DNA of 64,000 nt from Helicovermis profundi (GCF_033097505.1 NZ_AP028654.1:884001-948000), one strand, 5' to 3'; positions 1-9,261 are shown, counted from the stretch's first letter. The notes: generated by a model from the sequence alone, not told the origin. Made by a program: numbers and translations.

Positions 1-719
1 AAATAAGATCTTCAGTAGAAGAAGTTTTTTATAATATTTATAGTGGCAGTGAAGAAATGGAAGAATATTATGAAAATGAAATTATTGCAAAAGATGGTTC
101 TGTAAAAATACTTGGATGGTATAATACTGTTCTAAGAAATGATGACAATAAAGTTATTGAGATATTAAGTGTTGGAATTGATTTAACAGAAAAGAAAGAG
201 CTTGAGAAAAAACTAAATGAAAAAGCTACAATCGATATAATGACAAATACCTATAATAGAAATGAAGGAATCGAGCTTTTTAAAAAACAATATCATATTG
301 CTAAAAGAACAAAACAAAATTTGACAGTATGTTTTATTGATATAAATGGACTAAAAAAAGTAAATGATACAATGGGACATGATTTTGGAGATGAATTAAT
401 TACAATTGTTACCAAGGTTATTAATGACGAAGTAAGAGAATCTGATATTGTATCAAGATTAGGTGGAGATGAGTTTTTAATTGTATTTCCAAATACAACA
501 ATAGATGAGGCTGAAGTTGTACTTAAAAGAATTAATAATGAATATTCAGAACTAAATACTTTTGCAAATAGAGGATATGATATATCTGTTAGTTATGGCT
601 ACTCAGAATATCACGGAGAAGTTGAAAAAAGTCATGATAGCATAATTATTGAAGCAGATAAAAATATGTATAATATGAAAAAAAAATTTAAACAGTCTAA
701 AAATATAAAAAATTTATAA
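1..719 (+). CDS. PAS-GGDEF diguanylate cyclase, 5' end outside the window
   Basis: The frame is open from the first codon of the window, so the start lies upstream and only the C-terminal part is seen. The first 75 or so residues look like the end of a PAS domain with its PAC motif (KDGSVKILGWYNTVLRN, then IGIDLTEKK-like). A short coiled linker leads to a GGDEF domain. The active-site motif RLGGDEFLI is intact and the substrate-binding segment FIDINGLKKVND is typical. The family makes cyclic di-GMP from two GTP, with the PAS domain sensing a signal. I see no clear inhibitory RxxD site five residues before GGDEF. It ends 18 bases before the argG promoter and is probably a separate unit. Confidence 0.88.
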   Translation, partial: IRSSVEEVFYNIYSGSEEMEEYYENEIIAKDGSVKILGWYNTVLRNDDNKVIEILSVGIDLTEKKELEKKLNEKATIDIMTNTYNRNEGIELFKKQYHIAKRTKQNLTVCFIDINGLKKVNDTMGHDFGDELITIVTKVINDEVRESDIVSRLGGDEFLIVFPNTTIDEAEVVLKRINNEYSELNTFANRGYDISVSYGYSEYHGEVEKSHDSIIIEADKNMYNMKKKFKQSKNIKNL

Positions 720-736
720 AAAAATATTAAAAACTA

Positions 737-765
737 TTGACAGCATATTTATGCATGTGTATAAT
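737..765 (+). promoter_or_regulatory. Promoter of the argGH T-box leader
   Basis: TTGACA at 737-742 and TATAAT at 760-765 are separated by 17 bases, a consensus housekeeping promoter. Transcription would start near 772, about 360 bases before argG, leaving room for the T-box leader. Confidence 0.85.
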
Positions 766-771
766 AAGAAC

Positions 772-1075
772 AAGTTAAAAATAAAAACGTTTGAAAACTA
801 GAAAATATATATGAATTTAGTTCAGCGATGCAATGTTGGTGTGAGATTGCACAATAATGATTATATTGAGAACTAGTTTGAGTTCCTCAAAAGAAATTAG
901 TAAGTTGAGGCGGAATCCTTCCGTTATCATAAGGATAGGTATCGATTAATTTCCGTACTGATTAGAGTTATAAAAAAGGGTGGTACCGCGGATAATTCGC
1001 CCCTTATTTTTAGGGTTGATTACACAATAAGTTGAAAAAGTTCTTAATCTAAAAAGATTAAGGGCTTTTTTTTAT
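772..1075 (+). promoter_or_regulatory. T-box riboswitch controlling argGH
   Basis: The leader has the T-box landmarks. Stem I closes through AAACTAG (795-801) with CTAGTTT (873-879). Its distal part holds GGTGTGAGA. The conserved T-box GGTGGTACCGCGG lies at 979-991, followed by a terminator at 1035-1075. T-box leaders bind uncharged tRNA and let transcription continue when the amino acid is scarce. The bases GAGAA at 868-872, just inside stem I, contain AGA, an arginine codon, which would suit the argGH genes. The specifier assignment is my inference and was not checked by folding. Confidence 0.93.
1035..1075 (+). terminator. T-box-controlled terminator
   Basis: CTTAATCT (1043-1050) pairs with AGATTAAG (1055-1062), extended by the A-rich and T-rich flanks, and is followed by a long T run. 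It is the terminator conformation that competes with the T-box antiterminator. Confidence 0.85.
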
Positions 1076-1134
1076 TTTATTTTTCATATTTATACATATA
1101 GGTGTATAAATAAACGAAAGTGAGGGGTTATATT

Positions 1135-2457
1135 ATGAAAGAAAAAGTTGTATTAGCATATTCAGGTGGACTTGATACTTCAGTGATATTAAAATGGTTA
1201 GAGGTAGAAAAAGGTTATGATGTTATTGCAGTATGTGTAGATGTAGGTCAAAAAGAAGAATATTCTGATATATGGAAAAAAGCACTTAAAACTGGTGCAA
1301 AAAAAGCTTATATTGTTGATGTTAAAGAAGAATTCGTTAAAAATTACCTATATAAGGGAATAAAAGCGGGTGCAATTTATGAAGATGATTACTTACTTGG
1401 AACTTCATTTGCAAGACCTCTAATAGCTAAAAAACTTGTAGAAATAGCTAAAATAGAGGGTGCTAGTGCTATTGCTCATGGAGCTACAGGAAAAGGTAAT
1501 GATCAAGTGAGATTTGAAGCTGGAATAAAAGCTTTATCTCCAGAATTAAAAATTATTGCTCCGTGGAGAGAATGGAATTTAAAATCAAGAGAGGATTGTA
1601 TTGAATATGCTAAGGAAAACAATATTAGTCTTACTGTAACAAAAAAGAATATTTATTCAAGAGATGAGAATTTATGGCATATCTCTCATGAAGGAGGAAA
1701 TTTAGAAGATCCTTGGAATATTCATAGTGAAGATGTCTACAAATGGTGTGTATCTCCTGAAAAAGGGCAAGATGAAGTTGAAGAGATTTCCTTAACTTTT
1801 GAATCAGGACTTCCAATAAAAATAAATGGTATTTCTTACAGTCCGGTAGATCTTATTTATAAACTAAATGAAATTGGTTCAAAACATGGTGTAGGAATTA
1901 TTGATATTGTAGAAAATAGATTAGTAGGTATGAAATCAAGAGGTGTATATGAAACTCCTGGTGGAACTATAATTTATGAAGCCCATAAATCATTAGAAAA
2001 ACTTGTTTTAGATAGACAAACACTTTCTTTTAAAAAACAAGTATCTCAGAAATATGCAGATCTAGTATATGATGGATTATGGTTTTCACCCCTTAAGGAA
2101 GCTATAGATTCATTTATTGATTCAACTCAGGAGAACGTTACTGGTGAAGTTAAATTAAAACTATATAAGGGAAAATGCACATCAATTGCGACAAAATCAA
2201 TGTATTCATTATATTCAGAGGAATATGTTACATTTGGTGAAGATGAAGTATATAATCAAAAAGACGCTGAGGGATTTATTAATTTATTTACTCTTCCATT
2301 AAAAATAAAAGCAATATTAAATAATAATCTTAATGAAAATAAAACTAATGAAATAGAGTTTGACAATATGTATATGTATGATAGTGAAACTTTAGTTGAT
2401 TTTATTAAAGAAGATTTAGATGAAAAAATGTTTTCAAAATCAAAGGCTGCAATATGA
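1135..2457 (+). CDS. argG: Argininosuccinate synthase
   Basis: Catalyses ATP-dependent condensation of citrulline and aspartate in arginine biosynthesis, in the cytosol. The N-terminal ATP pyrophosphatase loop AYSGGLDTS is at residues 8-16. The family segments [12 protein letters not shown] and SREDCIEYA follow, and the length of 440 residues fits the family. An upstream in-frame GTG at 1120 lies in the ribosome site (GTGAGGGG), so ATG at 1135 is the better start. It overlaps argH by four bases (ATGA) and is controlled by the T-box upstream. The C-terminal 50 residues are lysine-, asparagine- and acid-rich like the rest of this genome. Confidence 0.97.
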   Translation: MKEKVVLAYSGGLDTSVILKWLEVEKGYDVIAVCVDVGQKEEYSDIWKKALKTGAKKAYIVDVKEEFVKNYLYKGIKAGAIYEDDYLLGTSFARPLIAKKLVEIAKIEGASAIAHGATGKGNDQVRFEAGIKALSPELKIIAPWREWNLKSREDCIEYAKENNISLTVTKKNIYSRDENLWHISHEGGNLEDPWNIHSEDVYKWCVSPEKGQDEVEEISLTFESGLPIKINGISYSPVDLIYKLNEIGSKHGVGIIDIVENRLVGMKSRGVYETPGGTIIYEAHKSLEKLVLDRQTLSFKKQVSQKYADLVYDGLWFSPLKEAIDSFIDSTQENVTGEVKLKLYKGKCTSIATKSMYSLYSEEYVTFGEDEVYNQKDAEGFINLFTLPLKIKAILNNNLNENKTNEIEFDNMYMYDSETLVDFIKEDLDEKMFSKSKAAI

Positions 2458-3833
2458 AAATGTGGGGAGGAAGGTTCAGCGAAGAAAGTTCAAATTTATT
2501 AGAAATTTTTAATGAATCAATTTCATTTGATAAAGAAATGTATAAAGAAGATATTGAAGGATCTATTGCTCATGCTAAAATGTTAAATAAAATTGGTATA
2601 TTTAATGAAAAAGAGCTTAGCCTAGTAGTAAATGCCTTAGATAAAATTAAGGATGAAATTTTACTTGGAAAAACTAAGTTTTCTACAAAGCTCGAAGATA
2701 TTCATATGAATATAGAATATTTGCTTACAAAAGAAGTAGGTGAACTTGGTAAGAAACTTCATACGGCAAGAAGTAGAAATGATCAAGTAGCATTAGATGT
2801 AAAAATGTATACTAGAAAACAAACTGAAATGATAATAAAAAAAATTATTAAGTTGCAAAAAAAAATAATTAAAATATCAGAGAAAAATTATGATGTTATT
2901 TTACCTGGTTATACTCATTTGCAAAGAGCACAGCCAATTACTTTAGCTTTTTATTTTATGACTTACTTCAATATGTTAAAAAGGGATTATGAAAGATTTT
3001 CTAATTCTCTTGAAAGATTAGCCACTATGCCACTAGGATCAGGAGCACTCTCAGGAACTCCATATAATTCAGATAGATTTTTTTTATCAAAAGAATTAGG
3101 ATTTGATATGCCAAGTGAAAATGCTCTTGATTCAGTGAGTGATAGAGATTTTATTGTTGAATTTCAAAGTAATTCCTCGATGCTAATGATGCACCTTAGT
3201 AGACTATCTGAGGAAATGATACTTTGGGCATCAAGTGAATTTGCTTTTATAGAAATATCAGATAAATATTCTACGGGAAGTAGTATAATGCCACAAAAAA
3301 AGAATCCAGATGCATTTGAACTAATTAGAGGTAAAACTGGAAGAGTATACGGAAATCTTTTTTCTATATTAACAGTTATGAAAGGACTTCCACTTGCATA
3401 TAATAAAGATATGCAAGAAGATAAAGAAAGTTTATTTGATACAAGTAAAACAATAACAATTGTGCTTGAAGTTCTAGAAGACATGATTTCAGAAATAAAA
3501 TTTAATAAAGAAAAAATGCTCTCTAGCGTCAAAGATGGATATCTAAATGCAACTGATCTTGCAGACTATTTAGTGACAAAAGGCTTAGAGTTTAGGAATG
3601 CACATTCTGTGTCAGGTAATTTAGTGAAATATTCTATAGAAAACAATAAAAGATTAGAAGAATTAACTATTAAAGAATTCAAAAGTATTTCTGAAATAAT
3701 AGAAGAAGATGTATACGAATATATAAACGTCGAAAAATCAGTTAACAGAAAAATATCTTATGGAGGAAGTGGAAAAAAATCAGTAGAAAAATCAATAGAA
3801 AATGCCAAAGAATGGTTAAATAAACTGTATTAG
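2454..3833 (+). CDS. argH: Argininosuccinate lyase
   Basis: Cleaves argininosuccinate to arginine and fumarate, the last step of arginine synthesis. The fumarase/aspartase superfamily signature [12 protein letters not shown] is present, with [12 protein letters not shown] and [12 protein letters not shown] earlier, all typical of active enzymes. It has 459 residues, the usual length. The start overlaps the argG stop by four bases, so the two are translationally coupled. The last codons and stop (CTG TAT TAG) coincide with the beginning of a short repeat found elsewhere in this window (see 3827-3855), so the C-terminus may have been trimmed or rewritten by a small insertion. Confidence 0.97.
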   Translation: MKMWGGRFSEESSNLLEIFNESISFDKEMYKEDIEGSIAHAKMLNKIGIFNEKELSLVVNALDKIKDEILLGKTKFSTKLEDIHMNIEYLLTKEVGELGKKLHTARSRNDQVALDVKMYTRKQTEMIIKKIIKLQKKIIKISEKNYDVILPGYTHLQRAQPITLAFYFMTYFNMLKRDYERFSNSLERLATMPLGSGALSGTPYNSDRFFLSKELGFDMPSENALDSVSDRDFIVEFQSNSSMLMMHLSRLSEEMILWASSEFAFIEISDKYSTGSSIMPQKKNPDAFELIRGKTGRVYGNLFSILTVMKGLPLAYNKDMQEDKESLFDTSKTITIVLEVLEDMISEIKFNKEKMLSSVKDGYLNATDLADYLVTKGLEFRNAHSVSGNLVKYSIENNKRLEELTIKEFKSISEIIEEDVYEYINVEKSVNRKISYGGSGKKSVEKSIENAKEWLNKLY

Positions 3834-3855
3834 AACTCTAAGGCATCGGATAAAG
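3827..3855 (+). repeat. Short dispersed repeat, copy 1 (mobile-element end fragment?)
   Basis: A 29-base sequence with the core AACTCTAAGGCAT recurs almost unchanged at 5399-5427, and 23 bases of it recur at 9878-9900. This copy begins inside the last codons of argH. At 5399 the same sequence sits beside two hairpins, as at the ends of IS200/IS605-type or MITE elements, so this copy may be a leftover end. Confidence 0.6.
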
Positions 3856-3868
3856 CTCCTAAAAGGTT

Positions 3869-3936
3869 AAAATCAAATAATAAAACGAAGCGCCTCACGG
3901 CAAAGCCGTTGAAGCGTAGTTTTACTATTTGATTTT
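3869..3936. terminator. Bidirectional terminator between argH and the MATE gene
   Basis: A long inverted repeat joins AAAATCAAATA (3869-3879) to TATTTGATTTT (3926-3936). An inner stem pairs ACGGC with GCCGT. A and T runs flank it on both sides, so it can end transcription of both converging genes. Confidence 0.8.
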
Positions 3937-5274
3937 TTTTCTTTGCCACTTACCTGTTTTATATATTATATATCCTACTATACAGATTATTAGGTTACTA
4001 AGTATCATAGCATACCATACAGAGTTTGTTCCAAGATTTGTATAATTTTTAAAAATAATTATCATTGGTATCCTAAGAGCCCAGAGTCTTCCCATCATCA
4101 TAATCATAGCTGAAAGCGTATGACCAGAGCCTTGAAAAGTTCCAATTAATATCTGAAAAAATCCCATAAGAGGAATAGAAAGAGTGACTAGTATCAAATA
4201 GTATGTTCCTTGAGAAATAACTGAAGGATCACTAGAAAATAATTTTACAATTGGTGAAGCAAAATAAATTAGTATCATTCCACCAAGAACTAAAAAAGCA
4301 GTAGTAATTACAGTGCTTGAAAATACAGCTTTTTTTGCTCTTTTAGGGTTATCAGCTCCTAGGTTTTGTCCTACTATTGTTGCAAGTGCGCTACCAATTC
4401 CCATTGCAGGCATAAGTATAAGACTATTTATTCTATTTCCAATAGCAAATGCAGTTAGAGTAGCTTCTCCAAATGAAACAATAAAAATATTGAGAACCAT
4501 AAATCCTACTGCCGTTGTAGATTGACCAATTGATGAAGGTATACCGATTTTAATAATTTTACTTAATAAGGATTTATCAATTAGTAGATGTTTATATGAA
4601 ATGTAAAAATCATTATTTTGATTAAATAAAGTTAAAATAGCGTAAAGTCCAAAAATTGCTCTTGAGATAACAGTAGCAATTGCAGCACCTTTAACTCCCA
4701 TATGAAAATAGAATATTAAAACGGGGTCAAGTATAATATTAAGTATCACAGATAATAAACCGATTATCATAGGTTTCACTGTATCTCCAAGACCAGATCT
4801 AATTGCGTTATATGAGAACATGGCAAACATTGTTGGTGAACCAATAAATATTATTTTCAAGAAAGAAGTAGAGTATAGTAGAAACTCACCTTTTGCACCC
4901 ATAAATTTTAGAAGTGGGCTAGTTAGAAAAAAACCTACGACTCCAAGAAATATTGAAATCAAGAATGAAAAAGAAATAACTTGTCCAGTTACCTTTTTAG
5001 CATTTTCTAATTCATTTGCGCCTATATATTGAGATATAAGACTTGTACCAGCAATAGATACTCCCATTCCTATTGAAATCATAAAAAATATAACTGGCCA
5101 GATAAACTGAATAGATGCAATTTGTGTAGTTCCAAGTTTACTTACAAAATACGTGTCAGTAAGATTATAAATAGTTTGTATTAAATTGTTAGCCATTACA
5201 GGAAGAGCTAAAATTAGAATCATTCTGTTAATATTGCCATTTAGTATTAAATCTCTTTTGTTATTTAAACTCAT
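3925..5274 (-). CDS. MATE-family multidrug/cation exporter
   Basis: Integral membrane protein of 449 residues with about twelve hydrophobic helices in two similar halves, the size of the NorM/DinF/MATE family. These proteins export drugs or toxic compounds in exchange for sodium ions or protons. Segments such as PVMANNLIQTIYNLTDTYFVSKLG and the internal RSGLGDTVKPM match the family. An upstream ATG at 5287-5289 is possible, but the site AAAGGAGGCAAA directly precedes the ATG at 5272-5274, which I take as the start. The substrate cannot be deduced. The gene converges with argH and shares its terminator. Confidence 0.92.
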   Translation of the reverse strand: MSLNNKRDLILNGNINRMILILALPVMANNLIQTIYNLTDTYFVSKLGTTQIASIQFIWPVIFFMISIGMGVSIAGTSLISQYIGANELENAKKVTGQVISFSFLISIFLGVVGFFLTSPLLKFMGAKGEFLLYSTSFLKIIFIGSPTMFAMFSYNAIRSGLGDTVKPMIIGLLSVILNIILDPVLIFYFHMGVKGAAIATVISRAIFGLYAILTLFNQNNDFYISYKHLLIDKSLLSKIIKIGIPSSIGQSTTAVGFMVLNIFIVSFGEATLTAFAIGNRINSLILMPAMGIGSALATIVGQNLGADNPKRAKKAVFSSTVITTAFLVLGGMILIYFASPIVKLFSSDPSVISQGTYYLILVTLSIPLMGFFQILIGTFQGSGHTLSAMIMMMGRLWALRIPMIIIFKNYTNLGTNSVWYAMILSNLIICIVGYIIYKTGKWQRKKIK

Positions 5275-5305
5275 TTTGCCTCCTTTCATAAATGAATTTA
5301 TTGGG

Positions 5306-5427
5306 TTCAGAGGGAGTTTTTACTCCCACTGAATCTGATAAAACATAATCCCAGGCCTTTTTAGAGTTCTTTATCTCCCACTTTTTTAAGAAGTGGGGGT
5401 ATTAGAACTCTAAGGCATAGGATAAAG
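5306..5427. mobile_element. Hairpin-rich remnant resembling IS200/IS605-type or MITE ends
   Basis: No transposase is present. One hairpin at 5306-5333 pairs TTCAG-GGGAGT with ACTCCC-CTGAA. A second at 5376-5397 pairs CCCACTT with AAGTGGG. Between them, the inverted sequence TTAGAGTTCTTTATC mirrors AGAACTCTAA of the 29-base repeat at 5399-5427. A similar hairpin pair occurs near 51.54-51.63 kb. Such small imperfect-palindrome elements are known from Clostridia. The exact ends are unknown. The remainder of the gap to 5596 is AT-rich, with a TATAAT-like sequence near 5562 before the cupin gene. Confidence 0.5.
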
Positions 5428-5596
5428 AAAAATGTAAAAAATTATATGTAAAAAAAAATTTATATGATTATCTTTTGACTGAAAGTATAACATTAATAAT
5501 ATTATTAATCAAATTTATTTTAAAAAGGGTAGCCAGGTCTGTTTTAAAGCCAATAATATGTTATAATTTTATTAAAAGGATAGGAGGTGCTAAGTT

Positions 5597-5944
5597 ATGG
5601 CTTTAGGGCATATTGACGAATTAGAAGGTAAAATTATTGAAAATGATGAAGTAAAAGGTGCTGTTATGAAAGTTTTAATTTCACCAGAAGAAGGTTGGGA
5701 TAGTCATGTAATGAGAGTATTTGAAGTAGCTCCAAATGGATTTACTCCTAAACATACTCATGATTGGCCACATATTAATTATATAATTGAAGGTGAAGGT
5801 ACTTTATTTTTAAGTGGAAAAGAGAATCCTATTAAAGCAGGTTCATATGCATATGTTCCTTCAAATGAACTTCATCAATTTAAAAATACAAGTAACAAAG
5901 CAATTAAATTTATTTGTATTGTACCAAAAGAGGGTCATTATTAA
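5597..5944 (+). CDS. Small single-domain cupin protein
   Basis: A 115-residue protein that is one cupin barrel. Motif 1 has the metal-binding pattern HTHDWPH...E (KHTHDWPHINYIIEGEG) and motif 2 has the expected histidine in SNELHQFKN. Such small cupins bind a divalent metal and act as isomerases, dioxygenases or sensors, so the reaction cannot be predicted. The start is ATG after a perfect AGGAGG at 5582-5587. The gene appears to be monocistronic, with queT starting 80 bases later from its own promoter. Confidence 0.88.
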   Translation: MALGHIDELEGKIIENDEVKGAVMKVLISPEEGWDSHVMRVFEVAPNGFTPKHTHDWPHINYIIEGEGTLFLSGKENPIKAGSYAYVPSNELHQFKNTSNKAIKFICIVPKEGHY

Positions 5945-5950
5945 AAATAG

Positions 5951-6017
5951 TTGATAAATTTTTTTATTTAAGTTAAAATAATTTTTACTAGAAGATTGAT
6001 TTAGATTAGTAAAGGAG
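5951..6017 (+). promoter_or_regulatory. Promoter and short RBS-adjacent hairpin of the queT-like gene
   Basis: TTGATA (5951-5956) and TAAAAT (5974-5979) are 17 bases apart. TTTACTA (5984-5990) pairs perfectly with TAGTAAA (6007-6013), which runs into the ribosome site AAAGGAG (6011-6017). The hairpin could tune translation. It does not match the preQ1 riboswitch patterns I know. Confidence 0.55.
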
Positions 6018-6024
6018 AAAAAAT

Positions 6025-6513
6025 TTGAAACTTAAACCAAGGGATATCACTAAATTAGGTATAGTTGCAGCACTCTACTTCGTTCTAACAGTATCTTTTG
6101 CTCCAATAAGTTATGGCAATATTCAGTTTAGAGTGTCAGAAGTATTAACACTATTTGCTTTTATTGATCCATTTTATATTTTGGCGTTAGTACTTGGAAC
6201 ATTTTTATCAAATCTATTTTCACCGCTTGGTGTGGTAGATATTATTTTTGGAACATTAGCTACATTTATAAGTGTTTATTTAATGAGCAAAACTAAAAAT
6301 ATTTTAGTAGCATCAGTTATTCCTGCTATTGTAAATGGTTTAATTATTGGAATTGAACTTTTCTATTTATTTAAAATTCCACTATTACTTGCAATGGGCG
6401 AAGTTGCTTTTGGAGAATTTGTTGTAGTATCAATAGTAGGTGTTACTATATTTAAATATGGAATATTAAACAATGAATATGTACTAAATATTATTAAAAT
6501 CAAAAAAGATTAA
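6025..6513 (+). CDS. queT: QueT-type transporter (queuosine-precursor ECF substrate subunit)
   Basis: A 162-residue membrane protein with five to six hydrophobic helices. The N-terminal stretch ITKLGIVAALYFVLTVSFAP and the following YGNIQFRVSEVLTLFAF are characteristic of the QueT family (COG4708). These S components of energy-coupling factor transporters bring in queuosine precursors such as preQ1 or queuine. The start is TTG at 6025 after AAAGGAG. A terminator follows directly. The ECF energising subunits are not in this window. Confidence 0.85.
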   Translation: MKLKPRDITKLGIVAALYFVLTVSFAPISYGNIQFRVSEVLTLFAFIDPFYILALVLGTFLSNLFSPLGVVDIIFGTLATFISVYLMSKTKNILVASVIPAIVNGLIIGIELFYLFKIPLLLAMGEVAFGEFVVVSIVGVTIFKYGILNNEYVLNIIKIKKD

Positions 6514-6515
6514 CT

Positions 6516-6575
6516 AAAAAACACCTAATATTAAGTGTCCTTGGCATAGGATTGCTTTAGTATTAGGTGTTTTTT
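6516..6575. terminator. Bidirectional terminator between queT and the metal ABC operon
   Basis: AAAAAACACCTAATA (6516-6530) is a perfect inverted repeat of TATTAGGTGTTTTTT (6561-6575), with a 30-base loop. It can terminate both converging units. Confidence 0.85.
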
Positions 6576-6587
6576 GTAGGTAAATAA

Positions 6588-7388
6588 TTATTTTTTAAAT
6601 ATTCTTAGTATAAAATAACAAGAAGCAGAAAAAATTATTATACTTGATCCTGATGGAATATTAAACGTATATGAAATAAATAAACCTATAAAAGTAAATA
6701 AGATTCCAAGTAGTATAGATAAAATCATAATATTTCTTAAATTTCTCGTAAATAATTTTGCTACTGAAGGTGGTATAGTCATTAAAGCAATTACTAAAAT
6801 TATACCAACTAATTTTATAAGGGATACAATTGAAAATGACACTAATAGAAATAATCCAAAGTCAAAATAACTTGTATTTATACCGTGAATTCTAAGAAAT
6901 TCATGATCGAATAGATAGCTTTCCCAGTATTTAAAAAATGGCAATATAAGAGCTGAAACGACTATAGTTGTTAATAACATTAAAGAAATATTAAATTTTG
7001 TAATAGTTAAAATATCACCAAATAAATAAGACGTCATATCAGGTGGATAGCCGGGTGCAATTGAAATAAAAAGAATTCCAAGAGACATTCCAACCGCCCA
7101 TAGTATTCCAATAGCAGCATCATCTGACTTTGCATCGTTTTTTTTATGAACTAGGGTTAATCCTATGGCAGAAAGTGTAGATATTATATAAGCTCCGATT
7201 ATAGGTTCGATTCCTAAAAAATAACCAAATCCTATCCCTCCGAAAGAGGTATGAGCGATTCCACCACTGAGCATAATAAGTTTCTTTTCTATAATAATAG
7301 TGCCAATAATTCCACATAAAATACTAGCAAGGATTCCTCCAATTATTGCATTTTGCATAAATTCATAAGTGAAAATTGAATTAATCAT
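6588..7388 (-). CDS. Zinc/manganese ABC transporter, permease
   Basis: Membrane component of the ZnuABC/MntABC-type uptake system, 266 residues with about eight hydrophobic helices. The motifs GGIAHTSFGGIGFGYFLGI and LVGIILVIALMTIPPSVAKL are typical of ABC-3 permeases. A longer reading frame starts at 7472, but AAGGAGGAAAAA precedes the ATG at 7386-7388, which I use as the start. It overlaps the ATPase gene by eight bases, and all three genes form one operon read leftward. Zinc and manganese cannot be told apart from this subunit. Confidence 0.93.
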   Translation of the reverse strand: MINSIFTYEFMQNAIIGGILASILCGIIGTIIIEKKLIMLSGGIAHTSFGGIGFGYFLGIEPIIGAYIISTLSAIGLTLVHKKNDAKSDDAAIGILWAVGMSLGILFISIAPGYPPDMTSYLFGDILTITKFNISLMLLTTIVVSALILPFFKYWESYLFDHEFLRIHGINTSYFDFGLFLLVSFSIVSLIKLVGIILVIALMTIPPSVAKLFTRNLRNIMILSILLGILFTFIGLFISYTFNIPSGSSIIIFSASCYFILRIFKK

Positions 7389-8136
7389 TTTTTTCCTCCT
7401 TATGAATTGATAGAACCCTATGAGGTACAGGTCCGTGCGAAATAACATCAATAGGACATCCATAAACTTCATTTAACATATTTGTTGTAAGTTTATTTTC
7501 ATCATGGTAGTAGAGCTTTTTATTTAAGCATGCTATATCTTTTACATAAGAAGAGATTACATTTACATCATGAGAAACTAAAATAATTGCCTTTTCTTTA
7601 TTTAATTTATGAAGTATTTCATAAATGTCTTTAGTAGATGTACTATCTAAACTTGCAGTTGGTTCATCTAAAATTAATATATCGGGATTAGTCATAAGCG
7701 CTCTTGCAATAAGAGTTTTTTGAAGCTGACCGCCGGACAGTTCATTAATATTATTATCTTTTATGTCTTCAATTCCAATTAGTTTAATAATATCCTCTGT
7801 TTTTTTATTGTCAGAATCGCTAAACTTAAAGAAAGGAATAATTTTATTTGATATTGAACCCATTTTAACGACTTCATTTACTGAAATCGGAAAGTTTTTG
7901 TCAAAATTTGAGAACTGAGGTACGTAGCCCAATTTTATTTTTGACTCTTTTTTTATAGTTCCAGAAATAGGTTTTATTAATCCTAAGATAGTTTTTAGTA
8001 AAGTAGTTTTTCCAGTACCATTTTGTCCAATAATTCCTAAAAAATCATGTTTTTTTATAGTTAGAGATACGTCATCTAAAATTATTTTATCAGAATATTT
8101 AACAGTAATATTTTTTAGTTCTAATAGAATGTCCAT
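7381..8136 (-). CDS. Zinc/manganese ABC transporter, ATPase
   Basis: ATP-hydrolysing subunit of 251 residues. The Walker A loop is GQNGTGKTTLLK (about residue 37), the signature is LSGGQLQKTLIARAL, the Walker B is ILILDEPTASLD, and the switch histidine is in SHDVNV. It sits between the binding protein and the permease genes, with the stop of the upstream gene directly before its ATG and an eight-base overlap with the permease. The C-terminal end, DVISHGPVPHRVLSIH, is histidine-containing as in other members of this subfamily. Confidence 0.95.
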   Translation of the reverse strand: MDILLELKNITVKYSDKIILDDVSLTIKKHDFLGIIGQNGTGKTTLLKTILGLIKPISGTIKKESKIKLGYVPQFSNFDKNFPISVNEVVKMGSISNKIIPFFKFSDSDNKKTEDIIKLIGIEDIKDNNINELSGGQLQKTLIARALMTNPDILILDEPTASLDSTSTKDIYEILHKLNKEKAIILVSHDVNVISSYVKDIACLNKKLYYHDENKLTTNMLNEVYGCPIDVISHGPVPHRVLSIHKEEKND

Positions 8137-9078
8137 TTAATTTCCTTTCATAGAAGTTTCAAAAGTGTCTGCAAGGCTTTTTAAATTATTAATATAATCT
8201 TCGCTAAGTGGATTAATTTCAAGGGTTTTGCCTTTGATTTCATTAGCTATAAGTTTAGCTTGAGAGCTATCTATTTCAGCCTGATGAAATACAACTCTTA
8301 TATTGTTTTCCTTTGCAAAATTAATTATTTTTTCAAGACCTTTTGGAGTTGATTCTTTTCCATTTTCTTCAATAGAAATCATATTTAAATTATATTCATC
8401 TGCAAAGTAACCAAGAGCAGGATGATAGATTATAAAAGTTTTATTAGGTAAATTATTCAGTTTTTCTTTAACATATAAATCAGCATCATTAATCTTATCA
8501 ATAAATTTTTTGGCATTTTCATTATATAAATCTTTATTTTCTGGCATTAATTTTATTAAATTATCTCGAATAATTTCACTTATAAGTATATATCTTTTAG
8601 GTGACATCCAAATATGAGGATCACGTCCTGTGTGTTCATCTCCGTGAGATGAATCCACTGATGAATCAGTAGAAAAAAATACATTGTTTTTAAATGTTCT
8701 ATCTGGATATTTTTCGCTAACTAATTTATTAAGATATATTATTTTAGGTGGATTTTTCATTGATTCAACTCTAGGCAAGATATTTGCAGTTTCACTAGCA
8801 ACTCCAATTGAAAAATATAATTTAGAATTTTCAAGTTCTTCTAGTTCAGATGGCTTGGGTTGATAATTTGCAGGACTTGCGCCTAGAGGAATAGTAGGTA
8901 TAATTCTTAGAGTATCACCAGCAATGGCTTTTACAATTGTAACTTCTGGCATAATAGCAACAGCAATTGTAGGAACATTTTCATTAAGTTTATTATTTTG
9001 CTTGCTTGGACTATTTGAACACGCACTTAAAGATAATATTAAAATCAAAATTAACGAAACTAATGTTATTTTTTTCAT
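8137..9078 (-). CDS. Zinc/manganese ABC transporter, substrate-binding lipoprotein
   Basis: A 313-residue lipoprotein of the ZnuA/TroA cluster 9 family. The signal peptide ends in a lipobox (LSLSACSN), anchoring it outside the membrane. The metal-binding site is expected from the histidine in RDPHIWMSP, another in IYHPALGYF, and EEN or D further on. A short acidic histidine loop, SSHGDEHTGRDPH, resembles the metal-collecting loop of zinc-specific members, which makes zinc somewhat more likely than manganese (inference). ATG at 9076-9078 follows GAGG. It is the first gene of the operon. Confidence 0.94.
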   Translation of the reverse strand: MKKITLVSLILILILSLSACSNSPSKQNNKLNENVPTIAVAIMPEVTIVKAIAGDTLRIIPTIPLGASPANYQPKPSELEELENSKLYFSIGVASETANILPRVESMKNPPKIIYLNKLVSEKYPDRTFKNNVFFSTDSSVDSSHGDEHTGRDPHIWMSPKRYILISEIIRDNLIKLMPENKDLYNENAKKFIDKINDADLYVKEKLNNLPNKTFIIYHPALGYFADEYNLNMISIEENGKESTPKGLEKIINFAKENNIRVVFHQAEIDSSQAKLIANEIKGKTLEINPLSEDYINNLKSLADTFETSMKGN

Positions 9079-9110
9079 AAGAACCTCACTTTCTATGTAT
9101 GGTAACTTGA

Positions 9111-9163
9111 GTATATTTTATACCCCAACATAGATAGTATAACGCAGATTGTAATGATTTCAA
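9111..9163 (-). promoter_or_regulatory. Promoter of the metal-uptake operon with a candidate operator
   Basis: On the minus strand TTGAAA (9158-9163) and TATACT (9136-9141) are 16 bases apart. About six to eighteen bases downstream of the predicted start lies a palindrome, GTATA-TTT-TATAC (9111-9123 on the plus strand). Its place fits a metal-dependent repressor site. The sequence does not match the Zur, MntR or Fur boxes I know. Confidence 0.5.
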
Positions 9164-9177
9164 GAAGAAAATTAAAG

Positions 9178-9225
9178 TTGACAAGAAAAAAAAAGCTAGT
9201 ATACTAATAAATGAGTGATTACTCA
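9178..9225 (+). promoter_or_regulatory. Promoter and likely TetR operator
   Basis: TTGACA (9178-9183) and TATACT (9200-9205) are 16 bases apart. Just downstream the palindrome TGAGT-GATT-ACTCA (9212-9225) overlaps the expected transcription start. TGAGTGA/TCACTCA type sites are common TetR-family operators, so the regulator encoded next probably represses itself and the exporter genes behind it. Confidence 0.72.
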
Positions 9226-9261
9226 CTTAATTATTGATGGTTGATTTTAGGAGCTGAGGAT

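Noticed and set aside
1120-1134. argG start at GTG 1120
   Set aside because: These bases form the ribosome site GTGAGGGG; ATG 1135 has the correct spacing.
5945-6024. preQ1 riboswitch before queT
   Set aside because: The leader is only about 40 bases and lacks the conserved C-rich loop and A-rich tail of class I, and class II features.
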